Assembly: GCA_046590575.1 (NCBI GenBank)
Contig: JBKJUS010000205.1
Span: 1-60,452, forward strand
Length of the DNA: 60,452 bases
Source of the DNA: DATLNF01 sp046590575
GTDB taxonomy: Bacteria; Actinomycetota; Actinomycetes; BP-191
Direction: 5' to 3'
The notes below the pieces were generated by a model that was given only the letters and a program-made list of their open reading frames with translations, did not search any database and was not told where the DNA came from. This document shows positions 1 through 7,097 of this stretch, in pieces. A program made the translations under genes and the position numbers. Every line of letters begins with the position of its first letter. The first letter of the stretch is position 1.

Positions 1-468
1 CGGGCGGTCCACATGCGGGCGGAGCGTGCCCAACGCCCGGGCGACCCGCCCCGCGGTCTCGACCGACAGCACCCCTGACCGCAACGCCCCTGCCACGCCC
101 GGCAGCACGGCGAGCCGGCGGGCCAACGCCACCTCGCTGCGACCCAGGCTGGTCCGCTGCGCCGCTACCCAGCCACCCGCGGACCCCGCACCCGCCAACA
201 CGTACAGCTGGCGGGTGTCGACGTCGGCGAGGCGGTCGAGCAGCGCCCCACGCAGCCGCTCCACCGCCACCAGCAGCACCGCCGCGTCAGCCAGCGCCAC
301 CGGCCCGGGCAGCGACGAGGGCGACTGCCCGACGACGGCGTCGACCGCCGCCACCAGCCCGGCCACCGGCGGGGACAGAGACCCGCGCCCGTCCGGCCCC
401 GCGCTGACGTCGGAGGGCAGGCGCTGACCGGGGGTGCGCCCCTGATCTGTTTCCATGGTCTCGAACAT
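1..468 (-). CDS. DUF222 / 13E12-family HNH endonuclease-like protein, N-terminal part (runs off the left edge)
   Basis: An uninterrupted frame of 156 codons reads leftward from ATG 468 and leaves the window. The protein starts MFETMETDQG. It continues with the helical DUF222 pattern: a stretch reading LLDRLADVDTRQLYVL, then GGWVAAQRTSLGRSEVALA and LSVETAGRVARALGTLRPHVD. In this family DUF222 is usually followed by a C-terminal HNH nuclease domain, which would lie outside the window. A second in-frame ATG is at 456. I prefer 468 because that ATG lies inside a perfect SOS box and sits where a leaderless transcript from the promoter at 476-504 would begin. Mycobacterial 13E12 genes are known to have this arrangement. 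The exact role of the family is not settled; many copies are associated with mobile DNA. Confidence 0.85.
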   Translation of the reverse strand, partial: MFETMETDQGRTPGQRLPSDVSAGPDGRGSLSPPVAGLVAAVDAVVGQSPSSLPGPVALADAAVLLVAVERLRGALLDRLADVDTRQLYVLAGAGSAGGWVAAQRTSLGRSEVALARRLAVLPGVAGALRSGVLSVETAGRVARALGTLRPHVDRP

Positions 469-476
469 GTGTTCGA
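461..476. promoter_or_regulatory. LexA (SOS) box, perfect 16-bp palindrome
   Basis: The sequence is TCGAAC-ATGT-GTTCGA, matching the actinobacterial LexA consensus (TCGAAC, four bases, GTTCGA) at every conserved base. It overlaps the start codon of the leftward DUF222 gene (ATG 468-466) and directly follows a good -10 element. LexA bound here should block transcription until DNA damage. Confidence 0.88.
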
Positions 477-504
477 CTATGCCGCAGGAAACGGTGGGAC
501 GCAA
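476..504 (-). promoter_or_regulatory. Promoter of the DUF222 gene (leaderless, LexA-blocked)
   Basis: Read on the minus strand there is a -35 hexamer TTGCGT (504-499), a 17-bp spacer and a -10 hexamer CATAGT (481-476). The expected start of transcription falls at about 468-470, at or next to the ATG, so the mRNA is probably leaderless. The LexA box begins at the -10 edge. Confidence 0.6.
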
Positions 505-630
505 CAGGTCGCAGAGAATGTGGATAAGAATTTCTGGGCGAATGCGCCGGGTTTGTTGATGTGGGACGTCGTCGTTCGTGGGTAAGGGGAGGGTTCGGTA
601 CGGTGCCGCCCCGCTACGTGAGGAGATCCC

Positions 631-978
631 ATGACGCAGTACCTGCTGGCAGTGCACATGGTGGAGGGCGAGGCCGCTCCGTCGACCGAGGAGATGGAGC
701 AGGCGTACAAGGCAGTTGATGTCTTCAACGCCGAGCTCAAGGACACCGGGGTGTGGGTGTTCGCCGGTGGGCTCCAACCGCCGGACACCGCGAATGTCGT
801 GCGAGTCGAGGACGGTGAGACCCTGCCCACCGACGGCCCGTTCGCGGCGGGCAAGGTGCAGCTCGGCGGGTTCTGGGTCATCGAAGCCCCTGACCGTGAC
901 GCGGCGCTGGCGCTGGCAGCCAAGGGCTCGCTGGCATGCGGACGGCCCGTCGAGGTCCGGCCATTTCAGGAGGACTGA
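631..978 (+). CDS. YCII-related (DGPF) domain protein
   Basis: A 115-residue protein with the YCII/DGPF ferredoxin-like fold. It starts MTQYLLAVH, has the loop DGETLPTDGPFAAGKVQLGG near residues 69-88 and ends with FWVIEAPDRDAALALAAK. The length fits a single-domain family member. A clear ribosome site (AGGAG, 621-625) lies 5 bases before the ATG. Related proteins are often encoded near ECF sigma factors, but no sigma gene is adjacent here, so this is a stand-alone gene. The biochemical function of such single-domain proteins is mostly unknown. It lies close to, and convergent with, the membrane-protein gene that follows. Confidence 0.85.
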   Translation: MTQYLLAVHMVEGEAAPSTEEMEQAYKAVDVFNAELKDTGVWVFAGGLQPPDTANVVRVEDGETLPTDGPFAAGKVQLGGFWVIEAPDRDAALALAAKGSLACGRPVEVRPFQED

Positions 979-996
979 TAACGCGGACCACCAAGG

Positions 997-1890
997 TCAG
1001 CGGTTGATCACATCCCGCAGGTCGATCACCGTGCCGGGGAGCAGCGCCAAGGCGACGGCGGCGAGAGCCAAACGACCGCCGATGAACACGCCACGACTGC
1101 GGGCAATGCGGGTGGCCGCGTCGACCCTCGACGCGGTCAGGGCGAGCGCCAGCCCCACGCCGATAGGGACGAGCAGGAAAAACCCGGGGATGAGCAAGAG
1201 CACAGGCAGCACCAGGGGCGCCACAGCGCGGACGCGGCCGGCCCGGCCTGGGACCTTCGACGGCAACGTAGCGCTGTAGCGGTTGGCGAGGGCGACGATG
1301 GCCATGCCGTGAAGGACCGCTGCGAGGCTGAACGTGGCGACCGCGAGCCAGCCCGGACCGACGATGTCGAAGTCAGGATTGTCCGGACGTAGGGGATCGA
1401 TCCGAGTGGCTGCCACCACGAGGTGGAGGGCGCCGAAGGCGATGCCGCCGGCACGACCGGACGGCAGCCAGCGGCGTACGAGGAGGTAAAGACCGCCGCT
1501 CAGCAGACCGGGCAGGAGGCCGCCGAAGATATACAGACCGAGCGTGCCGTCGAAGTCGATGTTGCCGACCACTTCGTCTGCCTCGGTGAGTCTGCCCTGG
1601 GCGCTGTCGTCAGCCGTGGCCGCCAACAGCCGCATGATCAGGCGCATCGCCGGGCCGGTCACGAGTGCTCCGGTCCAGAAGCCTGCGACGAGGGCGACCG
1701 CGACGCCTCGCAGGTAGCGGAGCGCGGCTGCCCGAAGTGGTCGAGGAGGGGGGTCCACCGGAGAATGCTCGGGGTGATCCCGGCCCTCAGTCGGCGTGCG
1801 CTCCCATGTTTGATAGCGCACACCGCCCCACCAGAGCGTGAGCACGACGCCGATCAGCAAGAACGCACCGAGCACGGCCATCAGGATCAT
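997..1890 (-). CDS. Multi-pass membrane protein of unknown function
   Basis: A 297-residue protein. It begins with a hydrophobic segment (residues 3-22, ending in a Trp-Trp-Gly stretch), then a polar linker rich in Pro, Glu and Arg to about residue 52. At least four further membrane segments follow, around 58-80, 122-140, 150-165 and 175-205, with a last pair near 220-255 and 275-290. I recognise no catalytic motif. The ATG at 1890 gives the only start that keeps the first membrane segment. Its stop is 19 bases from the stop of the convergent YCII gene. It faces away from the thioesterase gene, so both promoters should lie in 1891-1976. It could be a transporter-like or sensor-like protein; nothing in the sequence decides. 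Confidence 0.7.
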   Translation of the reverse strand: MILMAVLGAFLLIGVVLTLWWGGVRYQTWERTPTEGRDHPEHSPVDPPPRPLRAAALRYLRGVAVALVAGFWTGALVTGPAMRLIMRLLAATADDSAQGRLTEADEVVGNIDFDGTLGLYIFGGLLPGLLSGGLYLLVRRWLPSGRAGGIAFGALHLVVAATRIDPLRPDNPDFDIVGPGWLAVATFSLAAVLHGMAIVALANRYSATLPSKVPGRAGRVRAVAPLVLPVLLLIPGFFLLVPIGVGLALALTASRVDAATRIARSRGVFIGGRLALAAVALALLPGTVIDLRDVINR

Positions 1891-1976
1891 GCGGCCATTG
1901 TGTCCGCGGCTGGCGTTGACCGGAAGCCTATGGCTCGCCCACTGACAAGATGGCTTCGATGACTTCTGGAGGACCG

Positions 1977-2489
1977 ATGGACCAGCCCGAGTCGGACGTC
2001 GCTGGCCGTACGCCGGCGCAGTCGCGCATCAGCATCACTCGGCTGATGTCAGCCGGAGACGCCAACTTGCACGGGAACATCCACGGCGGCGTGATTATGA
2101 AGCTGGTCGATGACGCGGCCGGCATCGTCGCGTCCCGCCACTCGGGCGGTCGCGCGGTCACCGTGTCGATGGACGAGATGGTCTTCCTCGTTCCGGTACA
2201 CGTCGGTGACCTCGTCTATGCACACGCGCAGGTCAACTGGGCGGGCCGTACATCCATGGAGATCGGCGTGCGGGTCGAAGCGGAGCGGTGGGACGAGATC
2301 GGGGACCGCGTGCACTCCAGCAGCGCCTATCTCGCCTACGTCGGGCTCGACGAGCACGGCAAGCCACGGTCGGTGCCGAGCGTCGAGGCCGAGGACGACA
2401 CCGAGCGCCGTCGTTACCGCGAGGCGGAGATCCGCCGAGAGGCCCGCCTCGCGCGCCGCGCTGCGATCCTGGCGGCGCGGGAGGCCTAG
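1977..2489 (+). CDS. Acyl-CoA thioesterase, hotdog fold (YciA/BFIT type)
   Basis: The protein has the single-hotdog acyl-CoA thioesterase signature. SITRLMSAGDANLHGNIHGG carries the helix-start Asn and the HGG loop, followed by IMKLVDDAAGIVASRHS with the conserved Asp, and later VSMDEMVFLVPVHVGDL and the beta strands. Such enzymes hydrolyse acyl-CoA to free acid and CoA in the cytosol. I chose the ATG at 1977 because GGAGGA (1968-1973) precedes it; in-frame ATGs at 1950 and 1959 would add 9 or 6 residues. From 1977 it is 170 residues. The C-terminus is a charged Arg/Glu/Ala helix (about 130-170), slightly longer than usual for the family. The natural acyl substrate is unknown. Confidence 0.85.
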   Translation: MDQPESDVAGRTPAQSRISITRLMSAGDANLHGNIHGGVIMKLVDDAAGIVASRHSGGRAVTVSMDEMVFLVPVHVGDLVYAHAQVNWAGRTSMEIGVRVEAERWDEIGDRVHSSSAYLAYVGLDEHGKPRSVPSVEAEDDTERRRYREAEIRREARLARRAAILAAREA

Positions 2490-2561
2490 CGTCACCGCCA
2501 GCAGGAATCCGCGTTAGGCCTGCCGAATGACTTGGTGCACGCCACGACGAGGAGGACTCCC

Positions 2562-2993
2562 ATGAAGCGCACGATCGCATCCGCTCTGGCAGTAGCCGCT
2601 GGCCTGACCGCGATCGGCGGCGTGGCCGAGGCAAAGCACAAGAAGCCGATCACCAAGTCCTACACGGCCACCGCGTCGAACCCGGACCCGACCAACTATG
2701 CCGGCGGTTCGGTGTGTCGCCAGAACGTGCCCGGCAGCGCACATATCGAGAAGTTCACCGCTCCCGAGGCGGGCACCCTGAAGGCCGAGATAGGCGACTT
2801 CCAGGGCGACTGGGACATGCTGCTCACCGACGACAAGGGCCGTGAGCTGTCCAACTCCGGGGGCAGCGAGCTCACGGACGGCAAGGAGAAGATGACCTAC
2901 AAGGTCAAGAAGGCCGGCACCCTCAACATCATCGCCTGCAACTGGGCGGGCGGCCCGACCGCCAAGGCAAAGTACGAGTTCACCTACAAGTAA
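2562..2993 (+). CDS. Small secreted protein of unknown function
   Basis: A 143-residue protein with a clear Sec signal peptide (MKRTIAS, a hydrophobic core of about 15 residues, then GVAEA and probable cleavage before KHKK at about residue 25). The mature part, about 120 residues, is mostly beta with many Lys, Asp and Gly. It has two Cys, in GGSVCRQNVPGS and IIACNWAGG, which could form a disulfide. A strong ribosome site (AGGAGG, 2550-2555) precedes the ATG by 6 bases; an in-frame TTG at 2532 lacks this and would bury the signal peptide. The fold resembles pre-peptidase C-terminal or CUB-like extracellular modules only loosely. A hairpin follows at 3009-3043, so it is probably transcribed alone. 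Confidence 0.75.
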   Translation: MKRTIASALAVAAGLTAIGGVAEAKHKKPITKSYTATASNPDPTNYAGGSVCRQNVPGSAHIEKFTAPEAGTLKAEIGDFQGDWDMLLTDDKGRELSNSGGSELTDGKEKMTYKVKKAGTLNIIACNWAGGPTAKAKYEFTYK

Positions 2994-3008
2994 GCCGCCG
3001 CGCTCACG

Positions 3009-3043
3009 ACGGGCCGGCCCGCCCCCAGCGGTGGCCGGTCCGT
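3009..3043 (+). terminator. Likely intrinsic terminator after the secreted-protein gene
   Basis: ACGGGCCGG (3009-3017) pairs with CCGGTCCGT (3035-3043) with one G-T wobble, and a T-rich tail (TGTGCTGTT) follows. It lies between convergent genes and may also stop transcripts leaving scoB, which ends at 3067. Confidence 0.45.
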
Positions 3044-3066
3044 TGTGCTGTTCGGACGATGTCTCG

Positions 3067-3711
3067 TCAGCTCACGCCGGCGGCGACGGTCAGCCGCGGC
3101 TCGGTCAGCTGCTGCACGTCGTCGGCGCTGACCCCGGGTGCGCACTCGGCGAGCACCAGACCGTCGGGCGTCACGTCGATGACGGCGAGGTCGGTGATGA
3201 TCCGGTGCACGACCCGGCGACCGGTGTACGGCAGAGAACACTCGTTGACGATCTTGGGGGAGCCGTCCTTCGCCGCGTGTTCCATCATCACGATGACCTT
3301 CTTCGCGCCGTGCACCAGATCCATCGCGCCACCCATCCCCTTGACCATCTTGCCGGGGATCATCCAGTTGGCCAGGTCGCCTTCTTGTGACACCTGCATC
3401 GCGCCGAGTACTGCGATGTCGACGTGGCCGCCGCGGATCATCGAGAATGACGTAGCGCTGTCGAAGAAGGACGCGCCTGGCTGGACCGTGACGGTCTCCT
3501 TGCCGGCGTTGATGAGGTCCGGATCCTCAGTTCCGGCGATCGGGTACGGACCGACACCGAGGATGCCGTTCTCGCTCTGCAGGACGACGTGGACACCGTC
3601 GGGGATGAAGTTTGGCACCAGCGTCGGCATGCCGATCCCGAGGTTGACGTACTGCCCATCCTCGAGCTCGCGCGCGACGCGCGCCGCCAACTCCTCGCGA
3701 CTAAGCGCCAT
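3067..3711 (-). CDS. scoB: 3-oxoacid CoA-transferase, subunit B
   Basis: A 214-residue beta subunit of the family I CoA-transferases. It moves CoA from succinyl-CoA (or acetyl-CoA) to a 3-oxo acid such as acetoacetate. Visible marks are NLGIGMPTLVPNFIP (residues 23-37), the SENG loop with the catalytic glutamate near residue 47, then GILGVGPYP, and the conserved GGHVDIAVLGAMQVS and NWMIPGKMVKGMGGAMDLV. The length is normal. The ATG at 3711 is preceded by AGGA. The frame stays open far upstream, but that part only mirrors the opposite-strand gene at 3787. Its partner subunit A lies 3.4 kb away at 7098-7856 instead of next door, separated by four unrelated genes. Confidence 0.93.
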   Translation of the reverse strand: MALSREELAARVARELEDGQYVNLGIGMPTLVPNFIPDGVHVVLQSENGILGVGPYPIAGTEDPDLINAGKETVTVQPGASFFDSATSFSMIRGGHVDIAVLGAMQVSQEGDLANWMIPGKMVKGMGGAMDLVHGAKKVIVMMEHAAKDGSPKIVNECSLPYTGRRVVHRIITDLAVIDVTPDGLVLAECAPGVSADDVQQLTEPRLTVAAGVS

Positions 3712-3786
3712 CGGTCGTCCTCTCTCTCGGCTGTTGTCGTGGACCGACCCTAACGGGCTGGTTCGGGCCCAGGTACGGTCTCGTCT

Positions 3787-4635
3787 ATGACTGACACCGC
3801 CCCGCAGTACGCCGGCGTACCGATCCGCGACCAGGACGTCCGCCTCGACGTCACTCCGGAGGAGGCAGTTGCGGCTGGGCGATCGCAACGCAGTCGGTTG
3901 CTCGACGTCGCACAGTCGCTGCCGGAGGCCGATTGGGCCGCACCGACCCGCTGCGCGCTCTGGTCGGTGCAGGACGTCTTCCGCCACCTCGTGCACGTCA
4001 ACGGGATGGCGCTCGACTCGATCGAGGCCGCGCGGGCCGGCGATCGGTACGACGGGTTCTCCGCCGCCCGCTTCAACCCGAAGGAGACTCCTGGCGCCTA
4101 TCTCAAGGAGCTGGGCGACGAGCCGGTCGCAGCGACCGCGGAGGCCTTCTCCTCTGTCACGGCCCGGATGCTGGCGACGCTGGACGGCATGTCGCCCGAC
4201 GACGAGGTCCTCGTCGCGACGCCGATCGGACGTCAGCCGTGGCACCGGTCCGCGCTCCACGGGCTCTTTGACTCCGCCGTGCACGAACGCGACATCCTGC
4301 TGCCTCTCGGCCGGCGCCCAGACCCAGCGCCGCCGGCCGAGGAGGTGCGGGCCATCGCGTCGTACCAGGTGCTCATGGTCGCGCGCATCCTGGCCGTCGT
4401 CGGCGCACCGGTCGACCTCGCGCTGCGGCTGGTCGGCGGCCCTGACCTGCGGGTGCGGGTCGACGGACCGCTCGTCTCGGTGTCCTCGGGCGACCTGGAC
4501 GGGGCCACCGCGGAAGCGCGCGGCGACGTCGAGGCGGTGCTCGACGCCATGACCGGACGCGGTCAGCTCGCGGACGTGCTGGAAGCTCCGCCGGAGGTTG
4601 TCTTCGGGCTGTCCGCGCTCAGCTCGCTGGTCTAG
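3787..4635 (+). CDS. DinB / mycothiol-dependent maleylpyruvate isomerase-like protein
   Basis: A 282-residue protein of the MDMPI-like DinB superfamily. The N-terminal helical bundle carries candidate metal ligands: WSVQDVFRHLVHVNGM with His67 and His70, and LFDSAVHERDILLPLG with His166 and Asp169. The C-terminal part (about 190-282) looks like the SCP2-like domain of these proteins, with LVGGPDLRVRVDGP and DVEAVLDAMTGR. Members use mycothiol, or detoxify thiol-reactive compounds, in actinobacterial cytosol; the substrate here is unknown. It is divergent from scoB with a 75-bp gap. Its last 17 bases overlap the end of the convergent ferredoxin-like gene. Confidence 0.8.
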   Translation: MTDTAPQYAGVPIRDQDVRLDVTPEEAVAAGRSQRSRLLDVAQSLPEADWAAPTRCALWSVQDVFRHLVHVNGMALDSIEAARAGDRYDGFSAARFNPKETPGAYLKELGDEPVAATAEAFSSVTARMLATLDGMSPDDEVLVATPIGRQPWHRSALHGLFDSAVHERDILLPLGRRPDPAPPAEEVRAIASYQVLMVARILAVVGAPVDLALRLVGGPDLRVRVDGPLVSVSSGDLDGATAEARGDVEAVLDAMTGRGQLADVLEAPPEVVFGLSALSSLV

Positions 4636-5542
4636 CGTCGTCCACGACGAACATCGGGGGATGAGCGACGGTTGTCGCTCCACACGTCAGCAAGGCGGCC
4701 GGCCCGGCCGACGTCGAGTGCAGCGTGAGGACGAGGTCCACCGGTTCGTGCCGCAGCCGGACTCGCCAGCCGCCGTCTAGCCGCTCTGCGGAGACCGGGG
4801 CGAAGGAGTCAATGCGCAGGTCACCCGTCATCACTCGCGCATGGTCCTGGGCGGCCTGCACGGGAGCGGTGAACGTCGTTCGGCCGCGAAGCAGGGACGG
4901 CAGCACCTCATGGCGACGGTGCGCGTCGACAAGGTCGACAGCTGAGATGTCGGTGATCCGGCCGTAGTAGAGCCCGTGCGGCAGCACGACGACATTGGCC
5001 GCGAAGCGGTCGCCCCCGACGTGGGAGCACTCCCACACTGCCTCGGGCCGAAGCAGGCTGAGGGCGAGGGCGACCGGACGTCCGCGGATGGCGCAGCAGG
5101 CGTCGTGACGACCGTGCGTGCACACGAGGAAGCAGTCCTCGCCGGAGAGCTCACCGGAACTGCCGTCGAGCGGCAGCGCGAGGAGCTCGTCGTCGCCGCC
5201 GAACCAGCCCCACCTGATCTCCTCCTGCCCGGGCGTGCAGTCGACGAGCGCCCAGCGCCGACGGGCCGGAGTGCGTTCCGCGGCGCGCCCTGGACGGCGG
5301 ATGACGAGGGTCCGCAGCCCATGCTGGGCGGCCCGCGCTCCGATGGCGAGGCCGACGGCCGGGTCGAGCCGCGACTGGGTCAGCGCGAGGCGTCCCCATG
5401 GACCGGGCTGCTCCACCAGGAGCATGCCGGTGGCCGGAGCGGCCGTGCCGGTGAGCGGGTCACCTCGTAGCTCGGCGGCGAAGGAGCAGCGCGGGGCGGC
5501 AGGCGGGCCGGAGCTCGGGTCGGCCTCCTCAGTCGGCATCAC
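4619..5542 (-). CDS. Sucrase/ferredoxin-like (thioredoxin-fold [2Fe-2S]) protein
   Basis: A 307-residue protein of the sucrase/ferredoxin-like family. The core FLVCTHGRHDACCAIRGRPV (residues 138-157) holds Cys141, Cys149 and Cys150. It is followed by WECSHVGGDRFAANVVVLPH (170-189) with Cys172. These match the thioredoxin-like ferredoxin signature and are the likely [2Fe-2S] ligands. The N-terminal part (40-130) has FWG-like elements (WGWFGGDDE), and the C-terminal 100 residues are variable. It is translationally coupled to the cupin gene upstream: its GTG (5542) overlaps the TGA of the cupin, and an ATG follows at 5539. It may supply electrons or iron-sulfur redox chemistry to the neighbouring oxygenase, but that is inference. 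Confidence 0.85.
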   Translation of the reverse strand: MMPTEEADPSSGPPAAPRCSFAAELRGDPLTGTAAPATGMLLVEQPGPWGRLALTQSRLDPAVGLAIGARAAQHGLRTLVIRRPGRAAERTPARRRWALVDCTPGQEEIRWGWFGGDDELLALPLDGSSGELSGEDCFLVCTHGRHDACCAIRGRPVALALSLLRPEAVWECSHVGGDRFAANVVVLPHGLYYGRITDISAVDLVDAHRRHEVLPSLLRGRTTFTAPVQAAQDHARVMTGDLRIDSFAPVSAERLDGGWRVRLRHEPVDLVLTLHSTSAGPAALLTCGATTVAHPPMFVVDDARPAS

Positions 5543-6783
5543 CCGGCCTCGACCACACCGTCGCGGATGAGGCGTCGGGCCAGAGCCAGCGCGTCTTCGG
5601 CGAGTGCGGCGAGATCCGCGACCCGCATTGCTGCGCCACCTAACACCATGTCGAGCGTGGGTCCGGCCGACGACGGGAGTCGCAGGGTGCGGTCGGGCAG
5701 GACGAGCTCGACCTCGCCGTCATGAACGCGCACGGTCGCGCGCAGGTTGCGCCGTACGACGATGCGGGTGTCGGTGTCGAGGTCGGCCAGCGCTTCCGCC
5801 TGGGCGATCGGATCGAGCGGAGCGGGGCGGGCGGCGCGTACGCCGCGCGCCCCAACTTCATGCGCGAGGTCGTCGGTCGAGACCGTGCCGAGGTGGGCGC
5901 CGAGCGCGTCGACCGCGGCGGTGATCGCAGTTGCCAGCTCCCTTCCATGGTCTGCACCGGCCAACGGCAGCGAGCGGCGGAGCTCAGGCTCGCCGGCAGC
6001 GAGGGCAGCCACTGCCTCGACGACGTGGTGGCGGGTCAGCGGATGCACGCCGACAGTCAGGTGGAGGGTGGTTTCTCCCAGCGCATCCGCGCTGTGCAGG
6101 TAGCCGCGCGGGAGGTAGAGGGCGTCGCCCGGCGCCAGCGTGCTGCGCAGTGTCGGTGGCTCGGCCGCGCGGGCCTGCACCTCCACCCGGCGCTCCGACC
6201 ACGGCTGGCTTGGCAGCGGGTCGTGGATCACGGGCTCGTGGACGGACCACTGCTTGCGGCCGGCGACCTGCAGGACGAAGACGTCGTGCGTGTCGTAGTG
6301 CGCAGCGAAGCCCTGCGAGCCGGCCGGAGTGATGTAGGCGTTGATCTGCACCGGATGCCCGAGGTCGGTGGTCAGGTCGCCGGCGAAGTCGATCAGCGCG
6401 GGCCAGAGCCGGTGCAGTCCCTGCAGGACGACGGTGTGACCCTCGGCGAGAAGGGCGAGCACCCGGTCGTCCGCCACCTGGTCGCCGACCATCGCGCCGG
6501 CGCCGCCGGAGCGGGTGAAGCGGGACGGGTCTGCGATGACACCGCCCTTGGCGACGCGGATGAACGGCGTACGCAGGCCGCGTCGTGATAGCAGCTCACC
6601 GGCGGTCGCCAGGGAGAGCAGGTCGTCGAACCGACTGGGCAGCGACGACGCGGCCGAGAGCAGCGGGGTGCGCCCCCAATGCTCAGCCGCAAAGACAGCA
6701 GGCGCGACGCCGATGCATCGCCGAAGTGCTGGGCGGTCGGAGGGCCCGACCGCCCAGCACGAGGCGTTATCCGGCGTACTCAG
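5539..6783 (-). CDS. JmjC/ROXA-type cupin oxygenase (Cupin_4), probable CTG start
   Basis: This is a 2-oxoglutarate/Fe(II) oxygenase-type cupin. The HxD pair is in GFAAHYDTHDVFVLQVAGRK and the distal His in LYLPRGYLHSADALGE, giving HxD...H (about His162, Asp164, His230 with the long start). ROXA-family members hydroxylate Arg or His side chains of ribosomal or other proteins. The first ATG is at 6492, but family-like sequence continues upstream without a stop: DRPALRRCIGVAPAVFAAEH, then WGRTPLL and IRVAKGGVIADP. That stretch has no in-frame ATG, GTG or TTG. A CTG at 6783 overlaps the TGA of the repeat-peptide gene (CTGA) and would give 414 residues, near the usual family length. The end is firm; the start is inferred. 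Confidence 0.72.
   Translation of the reverse strand: MSTPDNASCWAVGPSDRPALRRCIGVAPAVFAAEHWGRTPLLSAASSLPSRFDDLLSLATAGELLSRRGLRTPFIRVAKGGVIADPSRFTRSGGAGAMVGDQVADDRVLALLAEGHTVVLQGLHRLWPALIDFAGDLTTDLGHPVQINAYITPAGSQGFAAHYDTHDVFVLQVAGRKQWSVHEPVIHDPLPSQPWSERRVEVQARAAEPPTLRSTLAPGDALYLPRGYLHSADALGETTLHLTVGVHPLTRHHVVEAVAALAAGEPELRRSLPLAGADHGRELATAITAAVDALGAHLGTVSTDDLAHEVGARGVRAARPAPLDPIAQAEALADLDTDTRIVVRRNLRATVRVHDGEVELVLPDRTLRLPSSAGPTLDMVLGGAAMRVADLAALAEDALALARRLIRDGVVEAG
6726..6760. terminator. Perfect 15-bp GC-rich hairpin behind the repeat-peptide gene
   Basis: GTGCTGGGCGGTCGG (6726-6740) and CCGACCGCCCAGCAC (6746-6760) pair perfectly around a 5-base loop. On the minus strand it starts 20 bases after the stop of the D-x-G-A peptide gene. 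No real T-run follows (TTCGGCG), so it may attenuate rather than fully stop transcription. That would give much peptide mRNA and little enzyme mRNA. If the cupin starts at CTG 6783, the hairpin lies within its first codons. Confidence 0.6.
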
Positions 6784-7019
6784 GAACCGCTGCCACCCGC
6801 GCCGCCGTCAGCGCCGCCGTCAGCCCCGGCATCAGCGCCACCGTCAGCGCCGCCATCGTGGCCCGCTCCGCCATCCTGCGGCTTCGCTGCCCCGCCATCA
6901 GCGCCACCGTCAGCGCCCTTGTCGGCGCCACCGTCGGAACCGCCGTCGGCACCCGTGTCCGCGCCGCCGTCAGCGCCGCCGTCGCCACCAGGTGTCGTCA
7001 TCTCGTCGTCGGGAGCCAT
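6780..7019 (-). CDS. 79-residue Asp/Gly/Ala repeat peptide (D-x-G-A repeats)
   Basis: The protein has a short leader (MAPDDEMTTPG). The rest is fourteen D-x-G-(A/S)-type units: mostly DGGA, with DTGA, DGGS, DKGA and DAGA variants and two inserts (AKPQ and GH). It ends GGAGGSGS. There is no signal peptide, Cys or membrane segment. A very strong ribosome site (AGGAGG, 7029-7024) sits 4 bases before the ATG at 7019, so it is built for high expression; the longer frame to 7085 lacks this. The stop overlaps the proposed CTG start of the cupin gene. Evenly spaced Asp suggests either calcium binding or a repeated substrate for side-chain modification by the adjacent oxygenase. I half-remember similar short Asp/Gly-rich actinobacterial proteins labelled BatC, and give this no weight. 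Confidence 0.8.
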   Translation of the reverse strand: MAPDDEMTTPGGDGGADGGADTGADGGSDGGADKGADGGADGGAAKPQDGGAGHDGGADGGADAGADGGADGGAGGSGS

Positions 7020-7097
7020 GTGTCCTCCTATTTGGGGGTGATCCGGCGAGGTGAGCCCCGCCGGCACGTGAGGGGGTCTACCCACCGAGCGGGCGGA

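Noticed and set aside
3712..4683. Upstream extension of the scoB frame to 538 residues
   Set aside because: The extra sequence is antisense to the DinB/MDMPI gene. The CoA-transferase subunit begins cleanly at ATG 3711.
6780..7019. The regular repeats here taken as a CRISPR array or minisatellite
   Set aside because: The periodicity is 12 bp and codon-phased (D-G-G-A), with a strong ribosome site. There are no conserved repeats with unique spacers, so it is a coding repeat.
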